A stretch of DNA of 64,000 bases from Silurus meridionalis (Eukaryota; Chordata; Actinopteri; Siluriformes; Siluridae): assembly GCF_014805685.1 (NCBI RefSeq), contig NC_060886.1:12717608-12781607 (forward strand), read 5' to 3'. How positions within the stretch are numbered: position 1 is the first letter of the stretch; each line of letters begins with the position of its first letter. The notes under the pieces were generated by a model. That model made no database searches. It had not been told where the DNA came from and saw only the letters and a list, made by a program, of their open reading frames with translations. The position numbers and the translations under genes are program-made. This document shows positions 1 to 13,310 of this stretch, piece after piece.

Positions 1-1879
1 TGGGCAATGCAGACATGGAGCTAAAAAATACCCATGACAATAACCCAGCATGTTTAGTTCTACACATAACCCATGTGTGCTCTGTGCTGAAATTATACTA
101 ATTTCTGGTCTGTAAATAAAAAAAGAAATAATGGCAGTGTTACAGTTATACTGATGTAATAAGAGAAATTCTAAATATATACTGAAAAGCAGAAATAGTT
201 TTTTAATCAGTGAATGATATTAATTTAATGTTTTTCAGTAGAACGAAAGTCTGTTGCACACTGCTGCACTTTAGCTGGTCGAGGAGGTTTTGTTATAAAT
301 AATTTAAGTTGACTAAAGTGTCCTCAAAGTGTAATATCCCTGCAACACTATACTGCTATATATTGGAATCATGTTTAATTAGTCATATTTTGAAGCTTGA
401 AAATGCGTTTCCTTACATTTCAGTTTTTGTCTACTTTATGCTTAATTTTTTTTGTTTTAGTTTTAAGCACTCTTACTGTATTCCAAGAAAATATTTGCTA
501 GTAATTGTTGGTCATGGTCATTTGCTTCTCAGTGTACATATAATTTTTAACTGTAATAGAGAAAGGAACAATTGAGTTGAAAAACTGGTATTCCGCACCT
601 ACACATCACTTTCAAATGTTTCTTAAAGTAATGAGAAATATGATAGACAGATCTTATTGTTTTTTTTTACTTATTTAAACAATCTAGGAACTTTTGAACA
701 CTTTTTGAAGTTAAGAGCTTATTCAAGTCATATATGGAACATACTTATTATGCGTGACAGACCCTAAGCCTAAAGTACCTGTTTAGGATTCATCGGTTCA
801 GTTCAAATCTTATTTCCCAGCTTATGTCTAATTCCTCTATAGAAATATCAATTATTTTCCTAATGTATTTCAAATCCTTGTCTTTGATCATGCTGTTATC
901 CTACAAAGCCTCAGTCGAACAGGACAAATGGTCTTAATGAAGGTGGAACGTGCAGAGAAAATAAGATTTTTGGTGTTATTGTAGACCCTGAAGCAAACAA
1001 AGCTCCCCATAAATCTGTTGTTACAGAAATCTATTTATTTAATTATCAATTTATTATCAGAGCAATTATATAAACTTACAGAATATAAAGGTTATACCAG
1101 GTTTGTCCTTATCGCAATACCATTTTTATGTGTATTTGAACATAACAAATATATGCACATGTTCTACATGTTAACATTTTGCCATACACATTTTCCCCTT
1201 TGTTTTGTTATACATTTAACAAATATGATGGTGATGAATGTAAATTCTAATAATGAAGGAATATTAATTCTGTTAATTCTTTCTATTAAGGTTAAATTGC
1301 CCATACAAAAGAACATTAAGTCTATTATAACCATCAAAAAAACTGTATGCTCAATTTAGAACATTTTCTATGTGGTATATTTGTAAGTATTGTATTTGCA
1401 GTTATGGAAAAATCCTAGATAGATAAATCATAATTATGTCCATAAGGGTGTAAGGGCCGTCTCAGGTTGTAAACAAGTTAAATGTTTTTAAAAAAAAATC
1501 CCTTCTGAGTGTGCTGCGTGACACAATGATGAAATGATTTTATGTCCATCAAATACAAAATGGTTTTACAAATTAAAAACATGATGAAATTTCTTTAATC
1601 TTTGAAGAGAGGCCACATCTGGGAAACACATGTCCTAGTGAAAAGCATCTGCCCATGCTGAGGCCTGTAGTTCTGTTAGGCTGGTTATTTTCAGCAAATT
1701 CAGCTAAACTTCTAAGGTTTCTTCAATGTATTATATTTACTTTGATATGTGTGACTCTCCTTGTGTTAGTGTGGATTTCCGTTAGATGTGTAAGTGTGTT
1801 TGTGTAAGTAACCCCCCCACCAAAAAAAAAACCCTTGTTCAAACCTAACCAGACATTAGTGGGATTGTGGGCCTCCAGC
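1..1879. other. AT-rich non-coding DNA
   Basis: No gene, repeat family or RNA gene recognised. Short open frames here (up to about 113 codons near 1.0-1.36 kb) are rich in Ile, Leu, Lys and Asn, as expected from translated AT-rich DNA. They show no domain and no codon bias. Confidence 0.7.
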
Positions 1880-1884
1880 ATTTC

Positions 1885-2040
1885 AAACACCTTAATTAGT
1901 TATTCAGCTCCTTATTTGTGTTTGCTTCCCCCTCCGGCGCCTAATTAATGCTTAATGGAAACTGCTGAACTGAGCCTGTGGAGAGCTCATGAATATTGAA
2001 ATTAGCCTGAACGATTTTTAAGGGGTTGCAGAGGGGAAAG
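1885..2040. promoter_or_regulatory. Conserved-element-like island with homeodomain motifs
   Basis: A GC-richer block inside AT-rich DNA. It carries several TAAT/ATTA cores (CTTAATTAG, CCTAATTAATGCTTAATGG) and an ATGAATATT motif around a short GC-rich core. This texture is typical of vertebrate developmental enhancers. Conservation cannot be tested here, so the call is an inference from composition and motifs only. Confidence 0.25.
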
Positions 2041-4189
2041 AGGTTAGAATTGGTAGCACTGGTACTCATTATTGTGGTGAAATATATGCTTATGATATAC
2101 CTATACAACTATATATACATGTAGTTTAAAGAATATCCAGTAACAGTATAATTATTCGAATGCGTTTGAACACTGAAAAAACATAATTAAAGTGTATACT
2201 ACCATACATTTCTTAACATAATTTAACAATATTACATATTTCTTGTATTTTATGCATGTGACATTATTCAGAAATTATTAAACTTTTCAATAACTCATTA
2301 TAATTCATAAAACTTTACACTTCTCCAGAAATGTACATATCGCTGATTATTTAAGATGTATGGCTTGATGACTTGAACCATAGTTTTCATGCCATAACCA
2401 TGAAATTATGAACATGTTTATTAATGTTCCCTCAAAAAATGGATATGTGAAATGTAAGGGAGTGCAAGCAGAAAATAATATTAAAATATACACTAACAGG
2501 AAATTTTCCATAATTTATAAACAAATTTATAATTCAAATTTTTAGAATTTTTGTTGTCATGATTATTCAAGTCCATAAAACAGTTGCCGATTTACGACTA
2601 ACTTCATTTAAATAACATTTATGAAAAATTATGCCCATGCTTTAAACAAAAGAGGGAAACAAGGCCTGTTTTCAGACCAGTGGTTTAATAGAGACTGGCA
2701 TGTGAGTCATAAACTTGCAAAGAAGTTATTCAAATATAATTTGATATATGACAAGATATACAATTTGTGAACCCAAACATCCCCCATTAACATGACAAGG
2801 GCTCTTCCAGCAGTTTTTCTGACATCTGCAAAGTGTGTTCAAGATGACTGCATATCTGTCCATCCATTTGAGAGATCATAAAATGATAAACTTTTGCTTG
2901 AAGTTACCAGGAAAGTGTAAAGGCATTTTTCTGAAAAGATCTGTGAAAGCTTAAACTGTGAAGACAGGGTGAAATGTTTCTCTGGCATCGAGTAATACTA
3001 ACAGTATTATGCCTGGCATGTTTTAAATTTGGTGTTTGATTTTTCTGGAGGAATTTTGAGGACATGCATGGAATTAAAATAAATAAGACTCCAAAAGAAT
3101 TTTCAAAGAAAAAATATTTATCAAAGGAAGCTTATATCAAAAGGATCACAAATTACAATGCATACAGTGTTTTCATGCTTATACACAATATGTTAGCTGT
3201 TAATTTAAATTTTCTTGAGAAAAGTAGAAGTAAACTACAAAAGACTTACTAATTTGTTTCTATATCCTGTTTCTTTAATATTTTACTTGAAGGAAAAGAA
3301 ACAATTGAAAAAAATTAATTTCTTAAAATTTGTAAAAAAAAACAACTTCTAAGCATACAGTGCATACATACAAAATTAAAAAATATCTGGAATAATGAAG
3401 TTAGCGCATAATATATTACCATGTAAATGTGGAATTGTTTGGAAATTGTTTATACTCCTTTATTAATTTCTATATTTGGCCGAGCTGTGAAAGAGAATCT
3501 GTAAAAAAAAAATCTGATCATGCTTGGTAATCCTGTCTACAACAATCATAAAAATAACAAAAAAAAGAGCTTTTCTTAGGGCATTGACAGTTTCTTCGGA
3601 GACAATTCCTTATGATGATTCTTCTTATGATTCTAATGCAAATACTTGATAACAGCAGGTGAAACTTTAAAAAGTCATATCAGTACTGTTACTTTCCTTG
3701 CAAGTTTTGTGCAGTTAAAATCTGGGAGTCATGGGTCACAGAAGAGCATCAAGCATTGTTTTAGGCAGTGAAATATTAGCGGTGATAAACATTAAGGGCT
3801 CCGTCAAGCCCTGTTAGATATCCTCGATGTGGTTCAGTCATTCTGTGTTCCCAGGGCAAGGACTATTTAATTATCACACTAAATGAATAATCAAAAAGTC
3901 AATTTCCAAAGAACCCCCTGCTTGCCTGCATGAAGAAGACAATTGCATTTATAATATCTGTATGCAAAATCTGTCTCTCACCCCACCACCACCTCCATAC
4001 ACCCCCGCATGCCTTGGAGCTATGCAAAACAAATGCACATGAATCCCTCCCCCTTCCATGATTTAAAGTTGTCCTTTACTGCTAATGAAATGTTGTACCA
4101 GTTCTCACTGTCCAACATGAAGAAGGAGACTGATTGTACATCATGTTCTACACCATTCTTTAAGTGATCTTTATTGATCTATTTGCTCA
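2041..4189. other. AT-rich non-coding DNA
   Basis: Long AT-rich stretch with short A and T runs. The part from about 3.7 to 4.1 kb is less AT-biased and could hold another regulatory block. No coding exon, repeat family or RNA gene recognised. Confidence 0.6.
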
Positions 4190-4400
4190 AGCCATGTCAA
4201 AAGAGGTTAATTATTCAATAATTGATTGCTTGCTGGCCTTGAAAAGCATGCAGATCGTCTATGTACGAGGAAAAGCGAATCAAATTGAGTCAGTGCGTCC
4301 TGATTTTGTATGACGTTTACCTCCACACCATCTTGCCAATCAACAAAGATAATTAGATTTACTCTTAAAAAGAAAAGGTTTGATAAAGATTATTATTGTT
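4190..4400. promoter_or_regulatory. Conserved-element-like block with homeobox-type motifs
   Basis: Contains GTTAATTATTC, ATTGATTGC, AACAAAGATAATTAG and similar homeodomain-, PBX- and HMG-box-like words at high density with little simple repeat. This suggests an enhancer, but no conservation data are available. Confidence 0.2.
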
Positions 4401-6090
4401 TCATTTGATAGATTTGGGGTTGTAGGCAGATGGTTAAGGCAAGTTTAGCATATTCATCAAGCCTGTGTTTAGCCACTAGATGGCAATACAGATTGGTGGA
4501 CTCCAGTGACTGTCCTGGATAGGTGCTTAGGATGGATAGACATAGCACAGGTTTTCTGTAGTTACCTTCTCACGTTTCCTATTATGTTTTCATGTGATAT
4601 TACATCAAGTTTAGCAGACTGAAGTCTATTGCAGTGACATTCACTGTAAGTTAAAAATGTTTGCATGCATTTTGTAACTTAAACATAAACAAGATGAATG
4701 AATATAAAAAAGATTTTTAATGGTAAATTCTCCCTAAGTATTCTTCCAAAAATAATCAGACTACTATATTTATCTCTCTATATTTCCTCTCTTTTGCTTA
4801 CCTTCCTCTTGTGGTTTTGCTTTTGGAGACACATTCTTGAAAATGTGTTAAATCAACAGTGAGCCTGTATTATTCTAGTTTGATCTTCAATCCGCTCTCA
4901 GCAGGGGTAAAGTTTTAGTAGAATGCCTCTGTGACACATGAATTTTAATAAAAAAGTGTCAGTGTTGCCGGATGCTAAGTGTCTCAATCCCCTCAGAGCC
5001 AGGTACAGCAGCTCCAGTGCTGGTACCAGTCATGTTACATTCTGACTACTGGGCTACATTTTTTTTTTTTTTACATCTGCGTCTAAGAGATTTATTCCTG
5101 ACTTCTTTTCTTTTCTTAAATTAGATATTTCATTACATATTTAAAGGCCTTGACTCTTCCCCATCTACTTAAAACATTGTGGTCCACTAATAAGATTGCC
5201 TTTCCTGGGCTCGTTAGCATGTCCTAATTAAATCTCAGGTGTTCAGTTCTTCATTAATGAGTCTGCAGTGGCACGGTGAGAAACCCTTACTCCCTGGGCT
5301 GTCTCATTTTGCTTCATCGTAGCATTATGGAGCTTGTTGGAGAGAGGGTGGAGGAGAGGGATGAGAGGGCGGGGGCAGTTATTTTCTGCTAGTTTGGTGT
5401 GCATATGTGCCCCCTCCACCCTGTCATGCCCTACAGACCCATTCTCACACATTTGAACTGTTAACATGGTGACACCTGCCTGTTTGGCAGAGAGAATGGC
5501 GTCTGTTCCATGAAATGGAAGCAATGGAAAGACAGTTTATTCAATTTAGATATGTGTAGGTGAGTGACATCGTAGATGCTAAAATTGAGGATAAACTCAT
5601 TGCTTGCTCTAGTTTTTTTGTACTTCATTTTCTTTTGTGTGCTAATGCATTTATCAACATAAATTTGCTCTCTAGAAATTTGATACATAAATCTTAACTT
5701 TTGCATCAGATGCTTAATACAAACTTAGTGATATTACAAGTCCCGAAAGTGTAATCCATAAAGCTTTTCTTTGGTGTCCTTGACGTGTCTGATGACTCAG
5801 CTGTGTGCACTTTTATTCTCCTCCCCACTTTCTTCCTTGTCCCTTTTTTCTCCTTTATCTTTCCCTTTTTATCATATTTCTTCAGGTTTTCAAAAACAAA
5901 CACTGTTAATGAACTACTGTGCTGACATATGCAGAATGCCCAACAACTAATTTAATACTAGTGCCACTGATCAAATCTCCCTGTGGCCTGTGTGTCCTGC
6001 ACTGCATCTCAATGAGAGGACGCGGGAGCATGAGCGAGACAGGGTGAGACAGGCACACAGCTAAGTACAGATTCCAAGAGCTCCCTGTTT
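4401..6090. other. Non-coding DNA, mixed composition
   Basis: Includes a T-run near 5060-5071 and a mildly GC-rich stretch at 5.3-5.5 kb. Overlapping open frames of 60-95 codons occur on the minus strand and have no recognisable domain. Nothing else seen. Confidence 0.6.
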
Positions 6091-6430
6091 AAGATAATGA
6101 TCACATTTTTACAGACTTTGTTTAATGTGCGATTACTGTTTTGTTGCTGATGAAGGTAACGCTGAGTGCTCCATTTTGATGTTGCAGTGTTTGCATAATC
6201 AGATGTGCTATAAGGTGGAGTAGTTAGAATGCACAGGGGCTGCGTGGCACCGGTTGCCATGGGGGCAAGCCAAAGTCGCTGATGTGCAGTAAATTGATTT
6301 CGATGGAGATCTGAGGGATGAATTGAAAATGAATGCCTTCATAGGTGACCTCTTTGCTAGTGTCACTGAGATTGCCTCCCCAGCATGCTTCATGTTGATT
6401 GACAGGTTGACTAACGAGTTCTGCCTCTGT
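6091..6430. promoter_or_regulatory. Conserved-element-like island with RFX X-box-like site
   Basis: Complex, non-repetitive sequence with several CpGs, in contrast to its flanks. It contains an RFX X-box-like site at 6253-6266 (GTTGCCATGGGGGC, 13 of 14 against RYYNYYATRRNRAC). Texture and motif suggest a regulatory element; this is inference only. Confidence 0.25.
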
Positions 6431-7099
6431 GTGTTATAATTTACCTGTGCAAAAGACGACTTCTACTACCTGCCTAACACACATGCAGTGAGTTATATAG
6501 TCTTCATTTGGTAAAAGAAGAGCATTGAAATGTAAGGAAAATAAAATAGTGTGATATATTAAAGAGTGTTTTTGTGTTTTGATCTTCCTTTTTTAAATTG
6601 TTTTATTGATTGCTTATTGATGGCTTGCTACACAAGTTTCAGATAAGATCTGGAATGAGGTTTTTAAGCCATTTGAGTATTGTTTGTTATATAAAACATA
6701 TATATATATATAAAACCCTCATAAATGTACTGCATTTTAGACATTCATCTATGAACAACTTGCTGGTTTAAAATTAGTCTATTCATATTTCTTCTCCACT
6801 GCCTAAACATTTTCAAGCATTTTCATTTTGAGTTATAGGTTACATAAGGGTTACATTCAACTACATTCTACAGCTTAGATCTCACAGTGCTCTTCCAAGA
6901 TGCTCTGAGATGAATTGAGTGAAAGTTGAACAAAGATGTTCCACACATTAAATGAAGAAGATTATAAACTTCCTTAAAAAAACACCAAAATAAGAAAAGG
7001 AAGAACTGCTTTAGGGCCTGTTTGATTATCAGCATATTTGAATTAGTAATTACACAGAAATTATTTTTTGAGGAAGGATAAGAAGGGCTTTGTATTTTC
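6431..7099. other. AT-rich non-coding DNA with short (AT) run
   Basis: A short AT dinucleotide run lies at 6697-6712. No gene or repeat family recognised in the rest. Confidence 0.6.
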
Positions 7100-7400
7100 A
7101 TTCACCCAGGCACTCAGGTGTGGAGGTGAGGCCAAAGTAATGCAGAGGGACTGTGGGAGTTGGGGCTGATGGCAATATTAAGGAAGCCAAGGTGACCCGC
7201 TGTTAAAAACAGGGGGCAGGAATGTGGAGGAGGCCCAGCTGTTCCCTCTGACAGTAGCCTGGGTAGAGGATTTCTTAGGCAGGCTGTGGGGTCTTTAGCT
7301 TGTGCATCTCTAACCTTGCCCCTCTGATTGTGCTGAACACTAATGGAGAAGGCACTCTGAGTGTGCTGTGGACCAGGAAAATCTAAAACAAGAGAAAACT
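7100..7400. promoter_or_regulatory. GC-richer island, possible regulatory element
   Basis: A GC-rich, non-repetitive block in AT-rich surroundings. It includes AAGGTGACC, a nuclear-receptor half-site-like word, and CCCAGCTGTTCC, an E-box. All reading frames are interrupted, so it is not an obvious exon. Function is inferred from composition only. Confidence 0.2.
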
Positions 7401-8546
7401 GCTCAGGGAGAACTCTAGCTAAGCCTTACTATGTTGCTCTCATTCTGTGTTTGTGGTATTTTGTTTCACTTTTCCTACATTTTTTTACCCTAACTTTCAA
7501 TTATTTCAGTTAAACAATACAATCTTTTGGTAACATTTAGTTCATTCCGAGGAGGCAGTTTATAGCTAATAGTGGATTGTGTGCATACTGTCTGAAATAA
7601 TGGTAAAGAACTCCCATTTTGCATATGGACTGGGCAAACTTGGGGATGTTTTGGCAAAAGTCCCAGTGAGATGCTACACTTTCCCTGTGAAAGTATTTTT
7701 TTTGTGTACTCTTGTGCACTTTCAGACACTTGGACACACATATACACATGCACAATAAATGTGTTGTGTTTACCCATTTTAACTAATTAAATAGGTTTTT
7801 ATGATATGCAGTGTATCAGACATTAAATCTTAATAAAGAATACATTTTTTATGTGATCTGTATAATGAGGTTTAAAGTCTATGCAGTTGGGAGCTAGCGA
7901 AAAATATAATTACTCGCTAAATTTGTCCATAGGTATAACAGAATACCAGACGTTTCTCATTAATACCAGTACACAATAAAAAGTGCAACATATTGCATTG
8001 CATCCTGATGAGTACTAGCCTGCAGGTTTTTATAGTTTTGTCAAAAAAAGAGCAAAAAGTATGCATTTATGCAGATATGCATTCAGTGTGGTCAGGGTCA
8101 CTGCAGTATAGAGTGTTTTGAGACATTTAGAAGACATTAAACAGTCCTGTCAGCTCTCTTATCTAGTGGGCTCTCTGCCAATACCTGGAGTTATGCACCA
8201 TATCTGTGAGTCTTCAGGGGAATAAAGGTGTGTGAAATGACAGGAGTGTCACTGCTTTCTGGGATTGATTTAGCTGCAAGATCTGTTCCACTGACAGCAT
8301 GCAATGTGCCATGTTTGGGTGTGTGTATTTACCACTGTGGCTGTCATCTCTGTCAGCATTATCTGGAAGAAGTGATTGGGTGGTGATGTCCTATTAGACA
8401 CCCCCTGTACATTGGGGGGGAGAAGTTGTTGACTATTCCTGCGAGGCAGTATTCCTAGGTAGATTTTGCTTTCTGTCTTGTTTTTCTCTCTCTCTTTCTC
8501 CTTTTTACAGACTTTTTTCCTACTTCAATTTTTTCTCTGCCTCCCA

Positions 8547-8550
<4 letters not shown>
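7401..8550. other. Non-coding DNA
   Basis: No repeat family recognised. Two minus-strand open frames at 7.49-7.78 kb overlap in different frames and look like chance. Confidence 0.6.

Positions 8551-8602
<52 letters not shown>
8551..8602. repeat. (CT)n microsatellite
   Basis: About 26 uninterrupted CT units, preceded by a pyrimidine-rich tract from about 8484. The Ser/Leu and Arg/Glu open frames across it are translations of the repeat, not proteins. Confidence 0.97.
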
Positions 8603-8608
<6 letters not shown>

Positions 8609-10195
8609 GTTCTGGGTCTCAGTCAGGCCCAGATGTCCCTCTGTACTCCTTGTCTCTTTCATGTAGCTGTTAATGAGGGAGTCACATATGGCCTTCACCC
8701 TTGTTAGAAGGACTGGGTGACACTTTTGGGGAGTGTGGGGGTGGCTGCGTCGTTCGGGTGGTGAGCATGTGGGTGGGCAGCAGCTCTGTCTCGCTGGCAC
8801 ACAGAGGGCATGTGGAGGGCACAGTTCCAGGCACAGAGGCTGAAAGGTCAGGAAAAATGGTTAAATGTTTGCTACTATTAGTCTAAACTACCCTTAGCAT
8901 GTCCTTCCTTGTTCGGATGTGTTACAAAATAAGAATAGTATTGGTTGTATGCAATAAGCAGATTTACTATGATTCACCTAGATTACTCCCTCAGTGAAAA
9001 ATCTTATACATTTTACACTTAATGTCCTTTGCATGTGATTATGTGTGAACCCAAGTATAAATAATGTGATCACATAAAAAAATTTAATTAGCATAATAAA
9101 TTAATCATATGTAAAAAAATAAATATACTAAAATCATATGAGAGAAATAAAAACGCATACACTGCATGTGGGGAGAAAAAAAACATGTAAGAGTGTGAAT
9201 AATCAGAACGTGCGTGACTTCTCTGTAAGCGATAGATTCTTACACTGCTCACTGGTGTGTTTGTACCAAAGAAATGGCAGAGGATTAATTGGTGTGTACA
9301 AAGTGAAAGTTATGCTGATGTTCACTGTAAACTCTCTGTACTTCAAAAAGAATAACACTCGAAAAAGCTCTGAACACAACAAAGAGAGTTCAAGAGGGTT
9401 CAAAGAAATTTTTCATAAATAACCGTAATTTACTTTGCTTGTATTATTTGAATATTCATAATCACCCCAGGTTTCACCTCTCATACACAGGCATTTCTAG
9501 TTAAGCATCTCAAAAGTGCTCTCTTGCTCGAGCTGAATGCTAAGATCCAGTGTTTTCATGTTACCACCACTTTAAACACTTCAACTCTTTCATTTATTTC
9601 TCAATTCTTATCTTATAGAGCTGTGTGTGATGGTTTAAAACATTTATTGTTTCATTTATTATTTATGTGTGGCTATGAGGATATTACACTCAATGATAAT
9701 TTATGATCAGATATTTTGTTCATTGATTTCTGTTTAGTGGTGAGTGATCCATGAAGGATTAGCTAACCTTTTTAAATACATGATTATTTATTATGTGATA
9801 ACATATGAAAAAAAACCCCACACAGGGGCATTTTACCATTATTCAGAAGTATTTAATTAAACATTGATGACATTAGGTGAATAACAGTGGATCCAAAATA
9901 ATAGATGGAATGAACGGGAGAGAAAAATAGAACCTCATACCCTACACGTGAACTGTGTACATCTGCAGCATCTATAAATTCCGTAAATGAATGCGTGAAT
10001 TGTTTGTGAACAGATGACCAGCTGAGGTTAATTTTAAATGTCAGTGACACATGACACAGTTTGACATGTTGTGTGTGCCGTATAACAGTTTTATAATCAC
10101 TGCAAATTGTTTTTGTTTTAAGCAGTCATATTCATGAGCACTGCAGTTCAAAGCAGCTTTCGCTTCTACTTCAAACAAGTATGGACTAAATGTTT
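8603..10195. other. Non-coding DNA
   Basis: The part at 8.62-8.85 kb is GC-richer and complex. The rest is AT-rich. Open frames of 60-94 codons on both strands lack domains. Confidence 0.6.
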
Positions 10196-10215
10196 CTCTC
10201 TTTCTTCTTCTGCAG

Positions 10216-10529
10216 TATAGCAGGTTCAGCTCTGTTTGGACCTCTAGTGCAAGGTCATCCCACTGCTCTCTGCTTCACTTACAAGTGCCCCCTTTTCATA
10301 GGGCCTTCCGACGCTGAGCGAGATCAGGACAATGGACGGGGATGAAAAAAGAAGTAGAAGAAGAAAAAGAATAGTTCAAAAGAGATAAAGGATACATGAG
10401 AAGATAGCTGACGAGTGAAAGGGAAGGTGAAGGGAGGGCAAGAGAGTTTCGAAAGCAGAGCACTAAGATGGAGAAAGATGAACAGTTAGAGTGCACAACA
10501 GAAGACAGAGCTAAGTGCAACAAGAATAG
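10216..10529 (+). ncRNA. Candidate spliced non-coding or 5'UTR exon
   Basis: A strong 3' splice site (pyrimidine tract ending in TTCTTCTTCTGCAG at 10202-10215) and a perfect 5' splice site (AATAG|GTAAGTG, GT at 10530-10531) bracket 314 nt. Every frame on the + strand has stops. The longest open start (frame 2, about 42 codons) ends inside, and an internal ATG (10333) gives only 18 codons. If transcribed, this would be a lncRNA exon or an untranslated exon of a longer gene. It rests on splice-site pattern alone and could be chance. Confidence 0.25.
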
Positions 10530-11738
10530 GTAAGTGCCCTACCATGCTAGAGAAAGTGGACACCACACTGGTATCTGCCCATCCAATGCTTTTAGCCATC
10601 TTATGACCTGAGGTTACTAAAAAAAAGAAAAAGAACAAGCAGGGAGATGCTCTGTGTCACTGCTCTTTACATGAACCTGAAAGTGAACAGATTCTTTTGA
10701 ACAAGTTAAAATAATTAATGCTTTATCAGAATAAAGATGCAGAGCAACATATAGAATATGATTTAAACTGTTTATAAGTGCACTGAGCAGAAAAACACAC
10801 CATAAGAAATTTACTAGTTATGATTGGGGTGTGTGGGTATGTGTCTGTGTGTGTGGGGGGTGGGGGTTTGGGGAATGAATGCAAGATATTTAGTTATTCA
10901 GGGATATTTTTGCTAAGGTATATGTCAAACAGCTTTATTTACATATTCATTTTTATTTTTGTAAAAAATTTAATTTTTATTAAACAGTAAATTATTTATT
11001 AAACTTTTATTATATTGTCAAATTGGTTCATTTTATTCCTGTGATATTTCTAGTATTATCTGTTAAATTAAAGAAATATATTGCACTTCTGTCATGTTGA
11101 TTGACGTGTATTTTGCTACGAGTAATTCTTTAAATTGATTTGAAAATTAATTAGTTGATTTTAAAATTAAATTGTTAAAAAAATAAGTTATTGGCCAATA
11201 ACTAAGACTTCAATAATAGCATGGGTTTCTGAAAGGCAATTTCTAGAGAGAATTTTAAATTGTGTATATCTGATTCTGGTAAATTCCTCTATTATATAGC
11301 TAATTGTGTTATTATACTGTCTTTTTATCTCTTAGCTAAAAAAGTTTTGAGAGGGTTGAAAAGTTCATTGGATAATTAAGGGTTCATAGCTTTCTGAAAG
11401 GATTCTGCTTTTTTCTGTACCCATTTACGAGATCTCTGTCTGATTAGGGAAACACTTTGGTGTATGGCACTTCAAGGAATCTTTAGTGTTTCCTGGAGAG
11501 GGCTACTTTTTGAAGTGTAAGAGTGTATTGTCTGATGCTTATACATATATAATTAATTAGAGTTTAGTATTATATATTATAAGTAGTATACATTCTATGT
11601 ATTATTCAGAACCATTCAAAGCCACTTAATCCTTTCAATATATTAACAATTTTTAGGTAGTTTTTGATGATATTGAAATACACATTCTCAATAATGTATA
11701 CAATAATTCATAATGTGTGTGTGTCCATCTCTCTATCG
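10530..11738. other. AT-rich non-coding DNA
   Basis: A G-rich and GT-rich patch lies near 10830-10870; the rest is AT-rich. No recognisable features. Confidence 0.6.

Positions 11739-11807
<69 letters not shown>
11739..11807. repeat. Compound (CT)n-(GT)n-(AT)n microsatellite
   Basis: A short CT run, GTGT, then about 24 AT units at 11759-11807. A short GT run lies just upstream near 11714-11723. Confidence 0.95.
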
Positions 11808-11808
<1 letters not shown>

Positions 11809-11879
11809 TTTTTTCTTGATAATTTTTATTACATTTTTTTATAGCATGATGTGACTTAAAACCCATCCTAAAAAGTCGA

Positions 11880-12141
11880 ATGATTTTTATTTATTTATTT
11901 ATTTTTTACCCTAGGTCATCAAGGTCTAAGTGACAGTTGAACTAAAATGTTCCTGATGTGTGCTGGCTAGAACTGCTGGTTGTGTGAGTGTTTTGTGAGT
12001 GTGTGGTGGAAAAAGCTCGATGCAGGCAGACATTCAGACAGCCTGTCTGCTGTGCGCCGGCTGCACACGTTTTTTCCCCTCTGTAAAAATATCACACCTT
12101 ATTTACAATTCAATGAGGTGCACTGGGTAAGAGTAACAAAG

Positions 12142-12145
<4 letters not shown>
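11880..12145. other. Non-coding DNA
   Basis: A (TTTA)n stretch lies near 11886-11907, followed by complex sequence with a few CpGs around 12.0-12.07 kb. No gene seen. Confidence 0.5.

Positions 12146-12198
<53 letters not shown>
12146..12198. repeat. (CT)n microsatellite
   Basis: About 26 CT units followed by a further 160 bp of imperfect pyrimidine-rich sequence to about 12355. The 128-codon open frame across it is mostly Ser/Leu from the repeat. Confidence 0.97.
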
Positions 12199-12201
<3 letters not shown>

Positions 12202-12359
12202 TATTTTCCCTTGCTCTCCCCCCTTATTTCTCCATTTCTATCTATCTCTTCCCTTCCCTGCCTCTCACTTTCTCTCTTGCCCCTTTTTTTTGGCTTTCTG
12301 TCCTCTCTCTCTTTCTCTTACCGTTCTTCTCTCTTCTTTCATTTTCTCTCGGATGTTTT

Positions 12360-13049
12360 GGCTTAAGCATTGCTCGGTGCACCAAGAACAAATAATCAGG
12401 AAAAGAACATACATCACTTCTCTTTACCCAAGTCTGAATATTTAGAATTTTGGGTTCGTTCTCTGTTGATGCATCTTCTTTTAATTTAAATGAATTGAAT
12501 GAAAAACAGGTCAGAAACAGATGTTTCAAGCATCCAAGGGCTTACTAGTAATTATATCATGCCAAACTGCTGTGAGCTGATGCAGTTCTTATTGTATTAT
12601 GAGCAGTAAAAAAAAAAAAAGCCCTGAGGATTTTTTTTCCCAAAACAGTTTAAGTTGTTGACAGAGAATAAAAGGGTGAAAAAGCTCTTTGTTGAAGCTT
12701 GTTTGTAAAGGAAACACTTTCCTTTTTCGAAATGATTTTTTTAACACTGTCCACATGTTTTATTAAAATTAGACCCTATTTTGGATTTTAAAATAATCTG
12801 GGAAAATTTATTGTGTGCTGTTGTGATAGAACTCGGGCAATGTTCTCCCATGCAGTGGCATTATAATTTAACAAAAACAAAGATTGTGAAATTTAAGGAA
12901 TATATCCTCAATGCTTTTACACACAATTTTTATGCGCCTAGACAGTATCACACTTTGCATGTGGATCTCATGCAATTTCTCTTCTGGTAGATTATGTGCC
13001 GATAAATATTATGGTTTTAACTTAAGAAGAAAATACTGATGTCCATCCT
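12360..13049. other. AT-rich non-coding DNA
   Basis: Contains an A-run at about 12608-12620. No exon, repeat family or RNA gene recognised. Confidence 0.6.
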
Positions 13050-13310
13050 ACCTGCCCATAACTCACTCTCCCCTTAGCAGGAGTGTATCAGCCTGAGCAG
13101 CTGTCCAGATGTGGCTCTTACATATTCATGGGTTCGGCTGTTTCTGTCAGGGTTGTCATGGTGACGTTTCCAGTGCAGTTAGATGCCAGTGAGAGTTTCT
13201 CTCTCATCCATCACCAGTGCCAAAGGTCAGCGTTAACCTCATTCACACTCTGCATTTTAATAACCCACTGCCTTTCACAGGTTTTACTCAATGGTTGATA
13301 CTGAATGATT
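13050..13310. promoter_or_regulatory. Conserved-element-like block with perfect X-box
   Basis: Complex, balanced-composition block containing GTTGTCATGGTGAC at 13152-13165, a full match to the RFX X-box consensus RYYNYYATRRNRAC. An acceptor-like tract (CTCTCCCCTTAG at 13067-13078) followed by a 71-codon open frame raises the alternative of an exon. However, no good donor follows and the peptide is not recognisable. A regulatory element is the better guess. Confidence 0.3.

Noticed and set aside
1018..1359. 113-codon open frame on the plus strand
   Set aside because: AT-rich translation dominated by Ile, Leu and Lys, with a non-ATG start; no domain.
11980..12366. 128-codon Ser/Leu-rich open frame
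   Set aside because: Explained by the CT microsatellite and the pyrimidine tract after it.
13067..13298. Acceptor-like tract followed by a 71-codon frame
   Set aside because: No adequate donor site and no recognisable peptide; kept as a possible regulatory block with an X-box instead.
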